A stretch of 62,765 bases of DNA from an uncultured Spartobacteria bacterium (GTDB lineage: Bacteria; Verrucomicrobiota; Verrucomicrobiia; Chthoniobacterales; Chthoniobacteraceae), in NCBI GenBank assembly GCA_903901425.1, contig CAIURC010000151.1, forward strand, positions 1 through 62,765, in the 5' to 3' direction. Below the pieces are notes generated by a model. It searched no databases. It was not told where the DNA came from and was given only the letters and a program-made list of their open reading frames with translations. Of the stretch, positions 8,785-18,040 are shown piece after piece; the first letter of the stretch is position 1; every line of letters starts with the position of its first letter. The translations under genes were made by a program, and so were the position numbers.

Positions 8785-10098
8785 TCATGTGAGGTCCAGT
8801 TCGCGAAGGCTGCCGGTGCTAGATCCGAAGGCATCGGCGTGGATGCCAAACCGGTGCAGCATCGACACGAACAGATTGCAGAGCGGCGCGTTGGCATCTT
8901 TGGGGAAAACCAGATGCTGACCGTGCCTGAACCCGCCGCCGGCGAGCAGGATGGGGAGGTTGGAATTGTCGTGCGTGTTCGCATCCCCAAGGTTGCTTCC
9001 ATAGAGAACCATGGTCCGGTCCAACACCCGCTGCCCATCTTCAGTCCGGTCCGCCAAGCCTTCGAGCAAGCCCCGCAAAAGACCGATTTGCTGAATCTCA
9101 GCCTCCGCCAACTGTTTAACCTTTTCATCGGCCTGGCCGTGGTGACTGAGGTTGTGGTAGCCATCCGTTGTGGCTTGGTTTTCGCCGAGTTGAAACACTG
9201 GGGTGGCAAAGCTGTCCACCATCAGGGACACAATCCGAGTCGAGTCGGATTCGAATGCGAGCCGTGCCATGGCGAGCATGAGTTCCAGCTTGTGGAGGAA
9301 AAAACGTTTCTCCCTGACCTCAGAGGGTTCGGCCGACGGGGGCGCAGGTTTGGGCCGAGATTCCCAGTCCCGGACGGCGCTCAATCGTTCCTCCACCTCC
9401 CGGATGGAGGTGAAATATTGGTCGATGCGGGTGCGGTCGTCGGACCCCAGAGAGCGGGTGAACCGTTGTGCTTGGTTTTGCAGGGTGTCCAGAATGCTGC
9501 CCCGTTCCTCCAATCGGTGCAACTGGCGTCCCACCTCCTCCGCATTGCCTTGGACAAACATTTTCCGGAACACCGCCAAGGCGCTGTCCTCCGCGGGTAG
9601 AAGCGCCCCATCCCGTGTCCACGACAAACTGCGGTTGGCACGGTCAATGTTGACGCCAAGATTCAGAGAACGGAAACGCGTCACCTGCCCGATTTTGTCC
9701 GCGGCAAACTGGTCGAGGGAAATCTGGTTCCGAAAGCCGCTTTTGGTGGGGCCGCGCGCTCCGGTGAGGAAACAGTTTTCCGTGCTATGTCCGCCGACGA
9801 CGCCGGGATGCGAGAGGCCGCTGAACACGGTGAAATCGTCCCGGAAAGCCGATAGCTTTTCAAGGTACGGTGAAAGCGCGTAATCCCGGCCGTGACCGGC
9901 GGGGAAAAATTTTTTGGGCAGCACCCCCAGATTGTTGGAGATCAGGAGCATCCGTCTTGAAACCTCCGGGGGCTTCGAGCGCCCGAAAACCGGGTGCATG
10001 CACTCCAAGAGCGGCAGTGCGAGGCTGATGCCAATGCCCTGAAGAAAACTGCGGCGGTGAATCACCGCGGATGGACGAGCAATGTGGGTGGATTTCAT
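8785..10098 (-). CDS. DUF1552 (HXXSHH) secreted protein
   Basis: A 437-aa protein with a twin-arginine signal (Arg15-Arg16 in HRRSFLQGIG) and a matching hydrophobic stretch, so it is likely folded before export. The family hallmark H-x-x-S-H-H is present as HNLSHH after DGY. The C-terminal part (YGSNLGDANTHDNSNLPILLAGG) resembles the DUF1501/alkaline-phosphatase-like fold. The function of the family is not established. In PVC genomes it accompanies DUF1592-type cytochrome proteins, as here (8-bp gap). The pair is presumably one transcription unit, possibly an electron-transfer or sugar-modifying complex in the periplasm. Confidence 0.9.
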   Translation of the reverse strand: MKSTHIARPSAVIHRRSFLQGIGISLALPLLECMHPVFGRSKPPEVSRRMLLISNNLGVLPKKFFPAGHGRDYALSPYLEKLSAFRDDFTVFSGLSHPGVVGGHSTENCFLTGARGPTKSGFRNQISLDQFAADKIGQVTRFRSLNLGVNIDRANRSLSWTRDGALLPAEDSALAVFRKMFVQGNAEEVGRQLHRLEERGSILDTLQNQAQRFTRSLGSDDRTRIDQYFTSIREVEERLSAVRDWESRPKPAPPSAEPSEVREKRFFLHKLELMLAMARLAFESDSTRIVSLMVDSFATPVFQLGENQATTDGYHNLSHHGQADEKVKQLAEAEIQQIGLLRGLLEGLADRTEDGQRVLDRTMVLYGSNLGDANTHDNSNLPILLAGGGFRHGQHLVFPKDANAPLCNLFVSMLHRFGIHADAFGSSTGSLRELDLT

Positions 10099-10106
10099 AG
10101 CGGTGT

Positions 10107-12692
10107 TTAATGGCTTCCGGTCGTGCCTAGAAATATCCTGCTTTCAATGAGTCCCAGCAGCAGATCCTGCACCTGGTAGCCAGCGGGTGCGCAGGCATCC
10201 AGAATGGTTTCAATCTTCTCCCGGTCTGAAAAACGGACTGGTGTGCCTGTCGAGTAGGTCGTGAGTTGGTGCAGCAAATTGCGGCCCAACTGCCGGGGGG
10301 CGGCGGCCAGAATCGCCTTCAGGTCGCGGATGCCTGAAAAGGAACTGCCCTCCCGGAGGGTGCCGCTTGGATTCACGTTTCCCGCCAGAGTATACGCATA
10401 CTCGTGACCGGCCCGATCCACGCCGGTGACGGTTTCCCCTTCCTCCATCCCCCGGTAGCGGGTCCGCCATCCGCCGAGGATGTCGAAGCTCTCCAGAGCG
10501 AGACCGACCGGATCGAACTTGGCATGGCACCCGGCGCAGGACTCGTTCTTGGTGTGCAGGGCCAGCAATTCGCGGATGGTTTTTGCGCCCCGGATGTCGG
10601 GTTCCACTGCAGGCACACTGGGGGGCGGGGGGGGGGGGGGACGGCCGATAATCCGTTCCATGATCCATGCGCCGCGCAGCACCGGCGAGGTCGACGAACC
10701 GTTGGTGGTGACTTTCAAAACCGACGCGGCGGTGAGCAGACCGCCGTACGGGCTCTCCTTGGGAAGCCGGACCTTGCGCAGTGCGGAGCCCTGCAAAGGC
10801 TCCAAGCCATAGTGCTGGGACAGGCGGTCGTTCGCATACACGAAATCCGCGTCTACCAGGACCTTGGCCGGAAGGTTCTCCCGGAACATGGCGGTGACAA
10901 ACTCCCGGGTTTCCCGTTCCATGCTCTCGACGAGATACTCGTCAAAGCGGTATTCCGGGAACAGGCGGATGTCCGGGTCGTCCCGGCGGATATGCCGAAG
11001 GTTGAGCCAGTACCCGGTGAAGTTTTCGATGAACCGCTCGAATGTTTTTCCAGCAATCAGGCGCTGGCTCTCTCCCCTCAGAATGCCACGGTCTCTGAGT
11101 CTTCCAGCGCTTGCAAGCGCCCCAAGGGAAGCGTCCGGGCGCGTGTTCGTCAGGAAATGTGAGAGCCGGTCGGCGATTGCGAAGTGATCCGCTGGACGTT
11201 CGGGTTCGCGCAGATAGAGGAACTGCGGCGAGCTCAGGACAGCCTGGTAGCCCGCAAGAAGCGCCTTTTCAAAGGAGTCGCCTCTCTCCAGTCGGGAGAT
11301 CACAAGGGTTTCATATTCCTTCAAGTCTTCTTCCGAAACCGGTTCGCGCAGCGCCAGATCCAAAAACCGGCGCAGCAGCCGGAGGGCCTCGGCTTTGGGT
11401 TCCGAGGGAGAGGCTCCGACGGGCAGTGCGTCAAACAGAACCCGGTGCGATTCCGGAGGCCAAACCTCCGGCGGGAGAGGTCCTTCGACTTCCAACCAAC
11501 GGAACCCCACCCCGGGCTGGCCGGACTCCGGAAAGGGCGGGTAGCGGTAGATCGGTGGGCCACCCTTCACATTGAAGGCCAACGGCACGGGAAGCCCCAG
11601 AAGGCTGTATTCGAAGGTCTCGCCCTCGCGGAGCTGGATTACGGTCTCATAAATCCCGCCCTCGGGCTGGATGTCCAAAATTCCTCCGGTCGCCCGAACG
11701 TCTCCCGATACATCGGGCCCGGACGGTTTCCGCGCCCGGAATGTCATCGGCACCGGGTGATCTCCTGCGACCAGTGTGAAGCCAGAGAGCTGTCGGACGG
11801 CACGAGCCGAAAACCGGACTCGATATTTTCCGGGGGTGCGTGCCAGAAAGCGTTTCGGATACCCGAAATACGGCCAGTGCGCAGAACGAAACAAAGCCAA
11901 CTCTAGACTCTCGTCTGCCGCTAATTTCTTGAGCTCTTCGGCTGGCATTTTAGGGCTCAACGCGACTGCCTTGTCGTCTTTTGCGAAAAACATCGCCTCC
12001 CGGTTTCCAAATGTCTCATAGCTTGGAAACAGATCGGTTCCAACGGCCCGATACCTGGCCGTTTCCGGGGGGTGTGCTTTGGTGGCCACTGCCGCTCTCA
12101 AAGCCGTCTCCGCTCCTTCTAGATACGCAGTCAGCTGCTCTCTGGACATGTCCAGTGACTCGCTGGCTTTGTTGAACCGATGCGCCTCCCGGTCTTCCGG
12201 CAGCATGTCCCGAACATCCAAGTCCGGAAGTTTCAAAACATCGCGCAAGTTGTTCTGGTACTCGTCCCGGTTCATGCGACGGAGCGGTCCGCGCCCGTGT
12301 TCCGAAACCTCCTGGTTTTCCACCTCCCTCAGCATTCCACCCAGTTCGCCAAGCACCCGGCCCCGATCGGCCAGGGAAAGCGGGCCCCCCTTTTTGGGCG
12401 GCATTTCTCCGCGCTCGATCTGGTCATAGACGCGGATCCAGCGTTCCCGGATGGCGCGGTCCTGGAGGTCGCGGGGAAGTTGGGCGAGATCGAACCCGGC
12501 CTTGGCTTTTGGTCCTTCATGACAGTCCAGGCAGTGTGTTTCCCAGAGCGTATCGAGGTCCGTCAGAGCGGGGGCAGCGCTGGCTGGGGGGGGCGGGAAA
12601 AGAAAGGCTGCAAACGCCAGCACAGAGAGAAGGGGTAGGCGGGAGCCAGGGAACAGCCGGGACCGTGTGGGGAGGGGGTGCGCGGAGGGCAT
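10107..12692 (-). CDS. DUF1587/1592/1588/1585 cytochrome c-like protein
   Basis: A large secreted protein (861 aa from the ATG at 12692, which opens a Pro/Leu-rich signal peptide ending near ASAA). Two heme-type C-x-x-C-H motifs are visible: CLDCH (Cys54-His58) at the N terminus, as in planctomycete cytochrome domain PSCyt1, and CAGCH (719-723) in the PSCyt3-like C-terminal part. Between them the order RRMNRDEYQNNLRDVL, a beta-rich middle, FLTNTRPDASLG and NFTGYWLNL fits the DUF1587, DUF1595, DUF1592, DUF1588, DUF1585 series. A run of seven prolines is coded by a 14-nt C tract (10627-10640), where slippage would truncate the protein before CAGCH. An upstream ATG at 12815 is possible but poorer. 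Confidence 0.9.
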   Translation of the reverse strand: MPSAHPLPTRSRLFPGSRLPLLSVLAFAAFLFPPPPASAAPALTDLDTLWETHCLDCHEGPKAKAGFDLAQLPRDLQDRAIRERWIRVYDQIERGEMPPKKGGPLSLADRGRVLGELGGMLREVENQEVSEHGRGPLRRMNRDEYQNNLRDVLKLPDLDVRDMLPEDREAHRFNKASESLDMSREQLTAYLEGAETALRAAVATKAHPPETARYRAVGTDLFPSYETFGNREAMFFAKDDKAVALSPKMPAEELKKLAADESLELALFRSAHWPYFGYPKRFLARTPGKYRVRFSARAVRQLSGFTLVAGDHPVPMTFRARKPSGPDVSGDVRATGGILDIQPEGGIYETVIQLREGETFEYSLLGLPVPLAFNVKGGPPIYRYPPFPESGQPGVGFRWLEVEGPLPPEVWPPESHRVLFDALPVGASPSEPKAEALRLLRRFLDLALREPVSEEDLKEYETLVISRLERGDSFEKALLAGYQAVLSSPQFLYLREPERPADHFAIADRLSHFLTNTRPDASLGALASAGRLRDRGILRGESQRLIAGKTFERFIENFTGYWLNLRHIRRDDPDIRLFPEYRFDEYLVESMERETREFVTAMFRENLPAKVLVDADFVYANDRLSQHYGLEPLQGSALRKVRLPKESPYGGLLTAASVLKVTTNGSSTSPVLRGAWIMERIIGRPPPPPPPSVPAVEPDIRGAKTIRELLALHTKNESCAGCHAKFDPVGLALESFDILGGWRTRYRGMEEGETVTGVDRAGHEYAYTLAGNVNPSGTLREGSSFSGIRDLKAILAAAPRQLGRNLLHQLTTYSTGTPVRFSDREKIETILDACAPAGYQVQDLLLGLIESRIFLGTTGSH
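10627..10640 (-). repeat. 14-nt poly-C tract inside coding sequence
   Basis: Fourteen consecutive G on the plus strand (C on the coding strand) within the DUF1592 gene, coding for part of a heptaproline. It is the longest homopolymer noticed in the window and is a candidate slipped-strand (phase-variable) site. Confidence 0.85.
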
Positions 12693-13410
12693 GTGGAGAG
12701 TCTGTAAATGAACATAGTGTGCAATACCAGAACTTTTTCGGAGGTGTTCGGCTGACATGCGTAGAGGCTTCGGTTTTTCCGAGCCGCCCGTCTGATCACG
12801 CTCGCAGGTGTGCATTCGTCACGGGTGCAGAACCTCGGATGCGAAGTTTTCTCCGGTCCCTGTGCGTTTTGAATTCGGTGTTTTTCTGCGCTTCAACTGG
12901 GCATGCTCAGGCCACCCACGAGTAGGTGCGCGTGGAGGTGCACCAGAAACCGGACGTGGAGCACCAGGGCATCGAGGGTTCCAGCATTCACACTTGGCAG
13001 GGAATTCAGCAGCCACGAACGGACGGAATTGGGCTCGGGGCAAGAGCCGCTCATGCTGGATTCACTCGGACGGCAGAGCCTGGAGAGCAAGTCTGTCAGC
13101 ACGACATCGACGCCCGACCATGCGGTTGTGACTCAGCGCACCAAGGGGCCTGCAACCATCCAGAAAGTGGCTGCTGAGGGGGGCAAATATTGTGGATTCG
13201 GGGTCGTGATCGAAGACGGCAGCACAGTTGAGGGCAAATCATTCAGTGCTCCGAGCCTGGAGCCGGAAATCCTCGAAAGGCTCCACAAACATTCTAGCAA
13301 CGCGGGACGCTAGAGGGTGGGGCATTTCCCGCATGGCGGGTGAGATCCCGGCTCAAAGATTAACTCTGGGCGGGGCGCTCCGCTCAAGCAACACAGACCA
13401 AGAGGGGACT
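12693..13410. other. 718-bp gap without a convincing gene
   Basis: This lies between two minus-strand genes (the DUF1592 gene and the AraC gene). Several short open frames exist on both strands, and the one on the plus strand ending at 13313 has a somewhat protein-like C-terminal portion. None has a ribosome site or a family I recognise. The part nearest 12693 must hold the promoter of the DUF1592 operon. It could be the remains of a decayed gene. Confidence 0.35.
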
Positions 13411-14334
13411 TCACTGGGGCCGGCTGTTACAGAGCTCGAGTCGGTACTGTCCCGGGGTTCGACCAAAGTAGTTCCGGAACACCCGGCAGAAATACGGGGC
13501 ACGTGGGAACCCCGATTCTGAGCCCACGGTTTCCACCGTCCAGTCCGTGGTGGCCAGAAGTTTTTCGGCGGCGCGGAGCCGGAGCCTTTGCAGGTAATCA
13601 TTGGGAGTCATCCCCATTTCCCGGCGGAACCGCAGATAGAACTGTTTGCGTGACAAACCGACTTGCTCCGCCACGGCATCCATTCCAACGGGTTGAGCGA
13701 GGTGGGCCTGTAGAAACTCCAAGGCCGCTGCAACCGGTCCTGTAGGGTGCTGGCTCTTTTCTGCCGACATGCTGTCGGTGAGCCCCACGAGCATCAGCGC
13801 CGTCATGTGGCGCAGTCGGGCCCTGTGGCCCGCTCTGGCTTCGCTGGATTCCTTTTCCAAAATCAAACGGCGCAACTGCTCTGCCTCCCGCAAGAGGGGG
13901 GGCGGCATTTTGAAAACCTCGCATGCTGCGGAAGCCAGACCCCGCATCCATTCCTCTCGTTCGACTGCACTCAGGGGACTGTGTCCTTCCGAAGGCAGCG
14001 CGCTCTGAGCCGCAACCCCAATCGACATGAGCTCGGAGGGAAGCCGGATTTCTTCAACCCCGCGGTGGCGAACCCCCGGCGGCACCACCAAAAAATGGTC
14101 ACCCTGAACCTCCCGAATCCTGCCGTCCTCAAACTCGTAGGAGGCTCCGCCGCGGAAAATCAAAAGCACCTCCCAGAACGGGTGGTCATGCCAGCCCACG
14201 CGGCTGGACAGAAAATCGGTGGTGACTGTCAAGCAGGCCAGTTCGGGGAAGCTGATCTCCGTTCCCGGAATGACCACCTCCCGCGAGCGAAAACCGGGAC
14301 GCGCTTTGGAGATAAATGGGGGATTCGGTTTCAT
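13411..14334 (-). CDS. AraC-family regulator with cupin sensor
   Basis: A 307-aa regulator. The N-terminal half is a cupin/AraC-binding sensor (WHDHPFWEVLLIFRGGASYEF ... GDHFLVVPPGVRHR). The C-terminal third is a two-helix-turn-helix AraC domain, with VAEQVGLSRKQFYLRFRREM and the closing YFCRVFRNYFGRTPGQYR signature. The start at 14334 is the ATG beginning MKPNPP; a longer frame upstream would run through the regulatory region. It diverges from the FGE-like/sialidase fusion gene, and a conserved 25-bp element (14354-14378) lies between them, just upstream of this gene. It most likely controls the sialic-acid-like gene set and itself; the effector is unknown. Confidence 0.92.
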   Translation of the reverse strand: MKPNPPFISKARPGFRSREVVIPGTEISFPELACLTVTTDFLSSRVGWHDHPFWEVLLIFRGGASYEFEDGRIREVQGDHFLVVPPGVRHRGVEEIRLPSELMSIGVAAQSALPSEGHSPLSAVEREEWMRGLASAACEVFKMPPPLLREAEQLRRLILEKESSEARAGHRARLRHMTALMLVGLTDSMSAEKSQHPTGPVAAALEFLQAHLAQPVGMDAVAEQVGLSRKQFYLRFRREMGMTPNDYLQRLRLRAAEKLLATTDWTVETVGSESGFPRAPYFCRVFRNYFGRTPGQYRLELCNSRPQ

Positions 14335-14353
14335 GGGGCTTTGAGGAGATGGC

Positions 14354-14378
14354 ACTTTTGTACCCGCCACAAAGTTAA
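14354..14378 (+). promoter_or_regulatory. Candidate operator of the sialidase gene set, copy 1
   Basis: Pattern ACTTTTGT-N-CCC-N3-ACAA-N2-TTAA. It includes an inverted repeat TTTGT-N7-ACAAA (14357-14361 with 14369-14373). It matches the element at 18016-18040 at 19 of 25 positions by hand alignment. It sits in the divergent araC/sialidase gap, about 20 bp upstream of the AraC start and 160 bp upstream of the fusion gene. Confidence 0.6.
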
Positions 14379-14541
14379 AACACAAAACGGCAAATGCCGC
14401 TGCCCGGAACGGGTTTTTCCACTTAGAACAAGGGAGGTGTGAGGTTCCGGCAGATAAAGTCGGAACATGCGCCGCCCCCGGGGCAGGGAGCCATCTCTGC
14501 CCGCGATCCTCCTTCTGTCCGACTGACCGCAGCATCCCTCC

Positions 14542-16632
14542 ATGAACACACCGCGCTTCTTCCGTTTCCCACCCAAGGTGAACTTGGAGACGATCCCTCC
14601 CCTAAGGCTCTTTAGCCAATACATAACCGGGATTCCCATCCGACTGCTGGGATGCGGCCTCCTTTTTCTTCCGTGCCTTGCCGGTGCCATCGAGGGACCC
14701 GAGACCAATTCTCTGGGAATGAAATTGCTTCCGATACCGGCCGGTTCCTTCGTCATGGGGCAGGACGGGCCGCCGGTTTCCGGCACCGGGCAGATGGCAA
14801 AGCATCCTGAGGAGGTCTCCGCTGCGGACTGGGATGAGAAGCCCGCAAACCGGGTGACGATCTCCCGCCCGTTTCGAATTGCCTCCACCGAGGTCACGCT
14901 GGGTCAGTACCGGCAGTTCGAGCCAGAATTTTGCAAAGGCAAAGGCGCGGAGGATGAGGCCGTGGAGGCGGTTTCGTGGAACGAAGCGGTGGCGTTTTGC
15001 GAATGGCTCTCCCAAAGGGAGGGAAAACCCTACCGGCTCCCCACCGAGGCCGAATGGGAGTACGCCTGCCGTGCGGGAACCTCCACGCTTTTTCACACGG
15101 GCGACACCCTTCCGCCTGGGCATCAGAGATGGTTTGGCCGGCTGGGCTGGCGCGAACTCTATTTTCCCGAAAACGCGATGCCTGCCGAATACCTCCGAGT
15201 GGACGGGATGCCACGCCTCCGCGTTGCGCAGACTACCCCCAACCCATGGGGTATTCATGACATGCACGGGAATGTGGCGGAATGGTGCCTCGATTGGTAC
15301 GGACCTTACCCCTCTGGAGAGCAGACGGATCCCACCGGCCGCAGCGATGGCAATTTCCGGGTTTTTCGCGGAGGCCGACATTCGGAAATGAGCCGCATGC
15401 TCCGTTCGGCCAACCGCAGTGGTTGGGTTCCTGACGCCTCCTTTCCCGGAATCGGATTTCGCGTGGTGCAGGCGGAACCGGCCGCGGGCACGTCTCTTCC
15501 AGTGCCAGAGCCCCCGTTGAACGCCCGCAACGTTTCCCAGCAGACCGCGACGATTCCGCTCCAGAATGCCGGGGTTCCTTTCTTTGCCGGACCCAAGCGA
15601 TACCGCCAAATTCCCGAGGGGCAGGTGGGCCCGCTGTTTTCGCGGCATAACCACAGCCCGGGCTTGGTGGAATGCCCGAATGGCGACCTTCTGGCGACTT
15701 GGTTTTCTTGCGTCAGCGAGCCTGGTCCGGAGTTGTGCAACGCGGCCAGCCGTCTTCGGCTGGGAGCCGCAGACTGGGAGGCACCCTCGCCATTCTGGGA
15801 TGCGCCGGATGTCAACGACCACGCTCCCAAGCTTTGGTGGGACGGGGAGAAGACGCTGTTTCACTTGGTCTTCGAGCATGAGGCGCGCAATGTCTTGAGA
15901 ACCTCCACGGACAACGGCGCCACATGGTCCAAGGCCCGGCCACTGCCGATGAGCGGTGAGCTCGGAAACAGCCTGATCCGGACCCGGGAAGGTGCGCTGG
16001 CGGTCTCCTTGGATGGGGCCTCGCTCGTGATCAGCCGGGACGGGGAATGGATCCAGACCGGTCGGCGCCGTGCAAAGGTCGATCCCATTCCGGGCGGCAG
16101 CGGGTCTTACATCCCGGGAATCCATGCGGCCTTGGTCCAACTGGCGGACGGCCGACTGATGGCAATGAGCCGGTTCGACGATGGGGAGGACCAGAAGCGG
16201 TTCGACTTCAAGATGCCCGTCAGTTACTCGAGCGACCTCGGGGAGACCTGGCAGTACGCGGCTTCCGAGTTTCCCGTGGTCAGCAATACCCAGCGCCCGG
16301 TGCTTCTCAGACTCAAAGAAGGCCCCATTCTGTTGTGTTCTTTCACGGACCAAGCCCGTGACTTGAAAAAAGGCGTTCCGGGACGGGGGCTGAATTTCCG
16401 GAGTCTGGGCGGCCAGTACACTGGGGTGGGGCTGTATGCGGCGGTGAGTTACGACGAGGGAAAGACATGGCCTGACCGGCGGTTGATCAGCCCGGATGGT
16501 TCAGCGAAGGCGGACACCAACGGCTACCTCGCCATGATTCAAACCCGGGATGGCCGGATCCAGCTCCTGACGAGTAGCCGCCACTACACGTTCAACCTCG
16601 CATGGCTAAAAGCCCTTCCACCCAACCCCTGA
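14542..16632 (+). CDS. FGE-like/sialidase (BNR) fusion protein
   Basis: A 696-aa protein with a hydrophobic N-terminal export region (around residues 33-49). Residues about 55-315 form a formylglycine-generating-enzyme-type domain (NSLGMKLLPIPAGSFVMG, YRLPTEAEWEYACRAG, GNVAEWCLDW, IGFRVV). The catalytic Cys pair of true FGE is absent from the RGGRHSEMSRMLRSANR segment, so sulfatase activation is unlikely. Residues about 345-690 are a six-bladed sialidase-like propeller with three Asp boxes (STDNGATW, SSDLGETW, SYDEGKTW) and a YRQIP block reminiscent of the sialidase FRIP motif. It is followed 11 bp later by the MFS gene. A paralogue of the same architecture lies at 19076. Glycan hydrolysis is inferred, not shown. 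Confidence 0.85.
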   Translation: MNTPRFFRFPPKVNLETIPPLRLFSQYITGIPIRLLGCGLLFLPCLAGAIEGPETNSLGMKLLPIPAGSFVMGQDGPPVSGTGQMAKHPEEVSAADWDEKPANRVTISRPFRIASTEVTLGQYRQFEPEFCKGKGAEDEAVEAVSWNEAVAFCEWLSQREGKPYRLPTEAEWEYACRAGTSTLFHTGDTLPPGHQRWFGRLGWRELYFPENAMPAEYLRVDGMPRLRVAQTTPNPWGIHDMHGNVAEWCLDWYGPYPSGEQTDPTGRSDGNFRVFRGGRHSEMSRMLRSANRSGWVPDASFPGIGFRVVQAEPAAGTSLPVPEPPLNARNVSQQTATIPLQNAGVPFFAGPKRYRQIPEGQVGPLFSRHNHSPGLVECPNGDLLATWFSCVSEPGPELCNAASRLRLGAADWEAPSPFWDAPDVNDHAPKLWWDGEKTLFHLVFEHEARNVLRTSTDNGATWSKARPLPMSGELGNSLIRTREGALAVSLDGASLVISRDGEWIQTGRRRAKVDPIPGGSGSYIPGIHAALVQLADGRLMAMSRFDDGEDQKRFDFKMPVSYSSDLGETWQYAASEFPVVSNTQRPVLLRLKEGPILLCSFTDQARDLKKGVPGRGLNFRSLGGQYTGVGLYAAVSYDEGKTWPDRRLISPDGSAKADTNGYLAMIQTRDGRIQLLTSSRHYTFNLAWLKALPPNP

Positions 16633-16643
16633 CATTGACCTTC

Positions 16644-17939
16644 ATGTCTCCTTCCGCCCCACCGGTTTCTGGTCCGCCACCCGCCCGAGGCATCGCCTAC
16701 CGGCATCGCGTGCTTGGGTTGTTGTTTTTGCTGGCGATGGTGACCTACCTGGACCGGGTATGCATTTCGGTGGGGGGCACAACCATTCAAAAGGAGCTTG
16801 GCCTTTCCTCCGAGCACTGGGGGTGGGTGCTTGGGGCCTTCTCTCTTTCGTATGGGATCTTCGAGATTCCCAGCGGCGTGCTCGGCGACCGTCTCGGTCC
16901 CCGCCGTGTGCTCACGCGGATTGTGGCCTGGTGGTCTGCTTTCACAGCGCTGACCGGCCTGGTCAGCGGGTTCTGGTCCTTGATCGCGACCCGTTTCTGT
17001 TTTGGTGCGGGAGAGGCCGGTGCATTTCCGAATGCGGCCGCTGCAATCCAGCGCTGGTTTCCGCCCCGGGAACGCGCGGGAGCCCAAGGGATCGTCTGGA
17101 TGGCGAGCCGGATTGGCGCGGCGATTTCCCCTGCAGTGGTGCTCTGGCTCCATGCGGCGGTAGGATGGAGGACAACGTTCGTGCTATTTGGTTGCCTCGG
17201 CGTGTTTTGGGCGGCCGCATGGCATTTCTGGTTCCGGGACAGTCCTCTGGAAAAAACGGGTGTCAGTAGGGAGGAAATCGCCCTGATCGGACCGTGCGCA
17301 ACCTCCGCGGCGCACGGGGACCACAATGGAGGGGGCATGCTCAAGCAGACCCATCTCTGGTGGGTGATGCTGATGTATTTTCTGTACAGTTGGACCGGGT
17401 GTTTTTTCCTGAGCTGGCTCCCCACCTTTCTGGAGAACGCCCGAGGCTTCAGCAAAGCGGATCTGGTGGCGTGGTCCTGGCTTCCCTTTCTTTTCGGCGG
17501 GATCGCGAATTTCGTTGGAGGAGTTGCCAGTGACCGGCTCACCCGGAAGATCGGACTCGCTTGGGGGCGCCGCGGGATTGGTCTGGTCGGCCTTCTTTGC
17601 ACCGCGTTTTTCACCGGTGCCGCTGCATTCACCCAAGACAAAGGATGGACCATTCTGTTTCTGGCCCTCGGCTATGCGGGCTCCGATTTCATGATGCCGG
17701 TTGCCTGGGGCGCCTGTCTGGACATTGGCGGCCGACACGCCGGCTTTGTCAGCGGTGCCATGAACATGGCGGGGCAGGCCGCCGGATTTCTGTCCTCGGT
17801 TTCCTTCGGGTACATCGTAAAAATGACCGGCAACAACTGGAATGCGCCGCTGCTTCCCATGGTGGTGGCAGCGTTTCTCGCTGCCTTCTGCTGGCTTCGG
17901 ATTGATGCGAGCCGACCGCTGAGTGCCCCAGGGCAGTGA
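16644..17939 (+). CDS. MFS transporter, anion:cation symporter type
   Basis: A 431-aa permease of the major facilitator superfamily with about 12 hydrophobic segments. The block VTYLDRVCISVGG near the start and the GVLGDRLGPRRVL loop between segments 2 and 3 are typical of the ACS subgroup, which imports sugar acids and other organic anions. The ATG at 16644 leaves an 11-bp gap after the fusion gene; an ATG at 16602 would overlap it by 31 bp and is less likely. Its neighbours suggest it carries the sugar acid (for example a sialic acid-like compound) released by the sialidase-like proteins. A second ACS permease is at 38090. Confidence 0.88.
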   Translation: MSPSAPPVSGPPPARGIAYRHRVLGLLFLLAMVTYLDRVCISVGGTTIQKELGLSSEHWGWVLGAFSLSYGIFEIPSGVLGDRLGPRRVLTRIVAWWSAFTALTGLVSGFWSLIATRFCFGAGEAGAFPNAAAAIQRWFPPRERAGAQGIVWMASRIGAAISPAVVLWLHAAVGWRTTFVLFGCLGVFWAAAWHFWFRDSPLEKTGVSREEIALIGPCATSAAHGDHNGGGMLKQTHLWWVMLMYFLYSWTGCFFLSWLPTFLENARGFSKADLVAWSWLPFLFGGIANFVGGVASDRLTRKIGLAWGRRGIGLVGLLCTAFFTGAAAFTQDKGWTILFLALGYAGSDFMMPVAWGACLDIGGRHAGFVSGAMNMAGQAAGFLSSVSFGYIVKMTGNNWNAPLLPMVVAAFLAAFCWLRIDASRPLSAPGQ

Positions 17940-18015
17940 AGGTTCCCCCCGGGGGGGGCTGAATCCGGGGGCACGCGCGTATTCCGATACATGGTGCGGC
18001 GGGCGGGGATTCCAC

Positions 18016-18040
18016 TTTTGTGCCCCGGACAACCTTAACA
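18016..18040 (+). promoter_or_regulatory. Candidate operator of the sialidase gene set, copy 2
   Basis: Pattern ACTTTTGT-N-CCC-N3-ACAA-N2-TTAA, with partial inverted repeat TTTGT-N7-ACAA, 95 bp upstream of the aldolase gene. It has the same orientation relative to the downstream catabolic gene as the copy at 14354-14378. It probably marks a separate promoter for the aldolase-fusion-esterase segment. Confidence 0.6.

Noticed and set aside
7694-8920. 408-codon plus-strand open frame over the IclR gene
   Set aside because: It is a shadow frame. The minus strand has an IclR domain with a good ribosome site.
13054-13313. Short plus-strand open frame with partly protein-like C-terminal end
   Set aside because: There is no ribosome site, no recognisable family and overlapping frames on both strands; not enough to call a gene.
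14542-15480. True formylglycine-generating enzyme serving the sulfatases
   Set aside because: The catalytic cysteine pair is missing in this domain and in the paralogue at 19076.
17945-17959. C6G9 run after the MFS gene as a terminator
   Set aside because: The C and G runs could pair, but there is no loop of usable size and no T-run after it.
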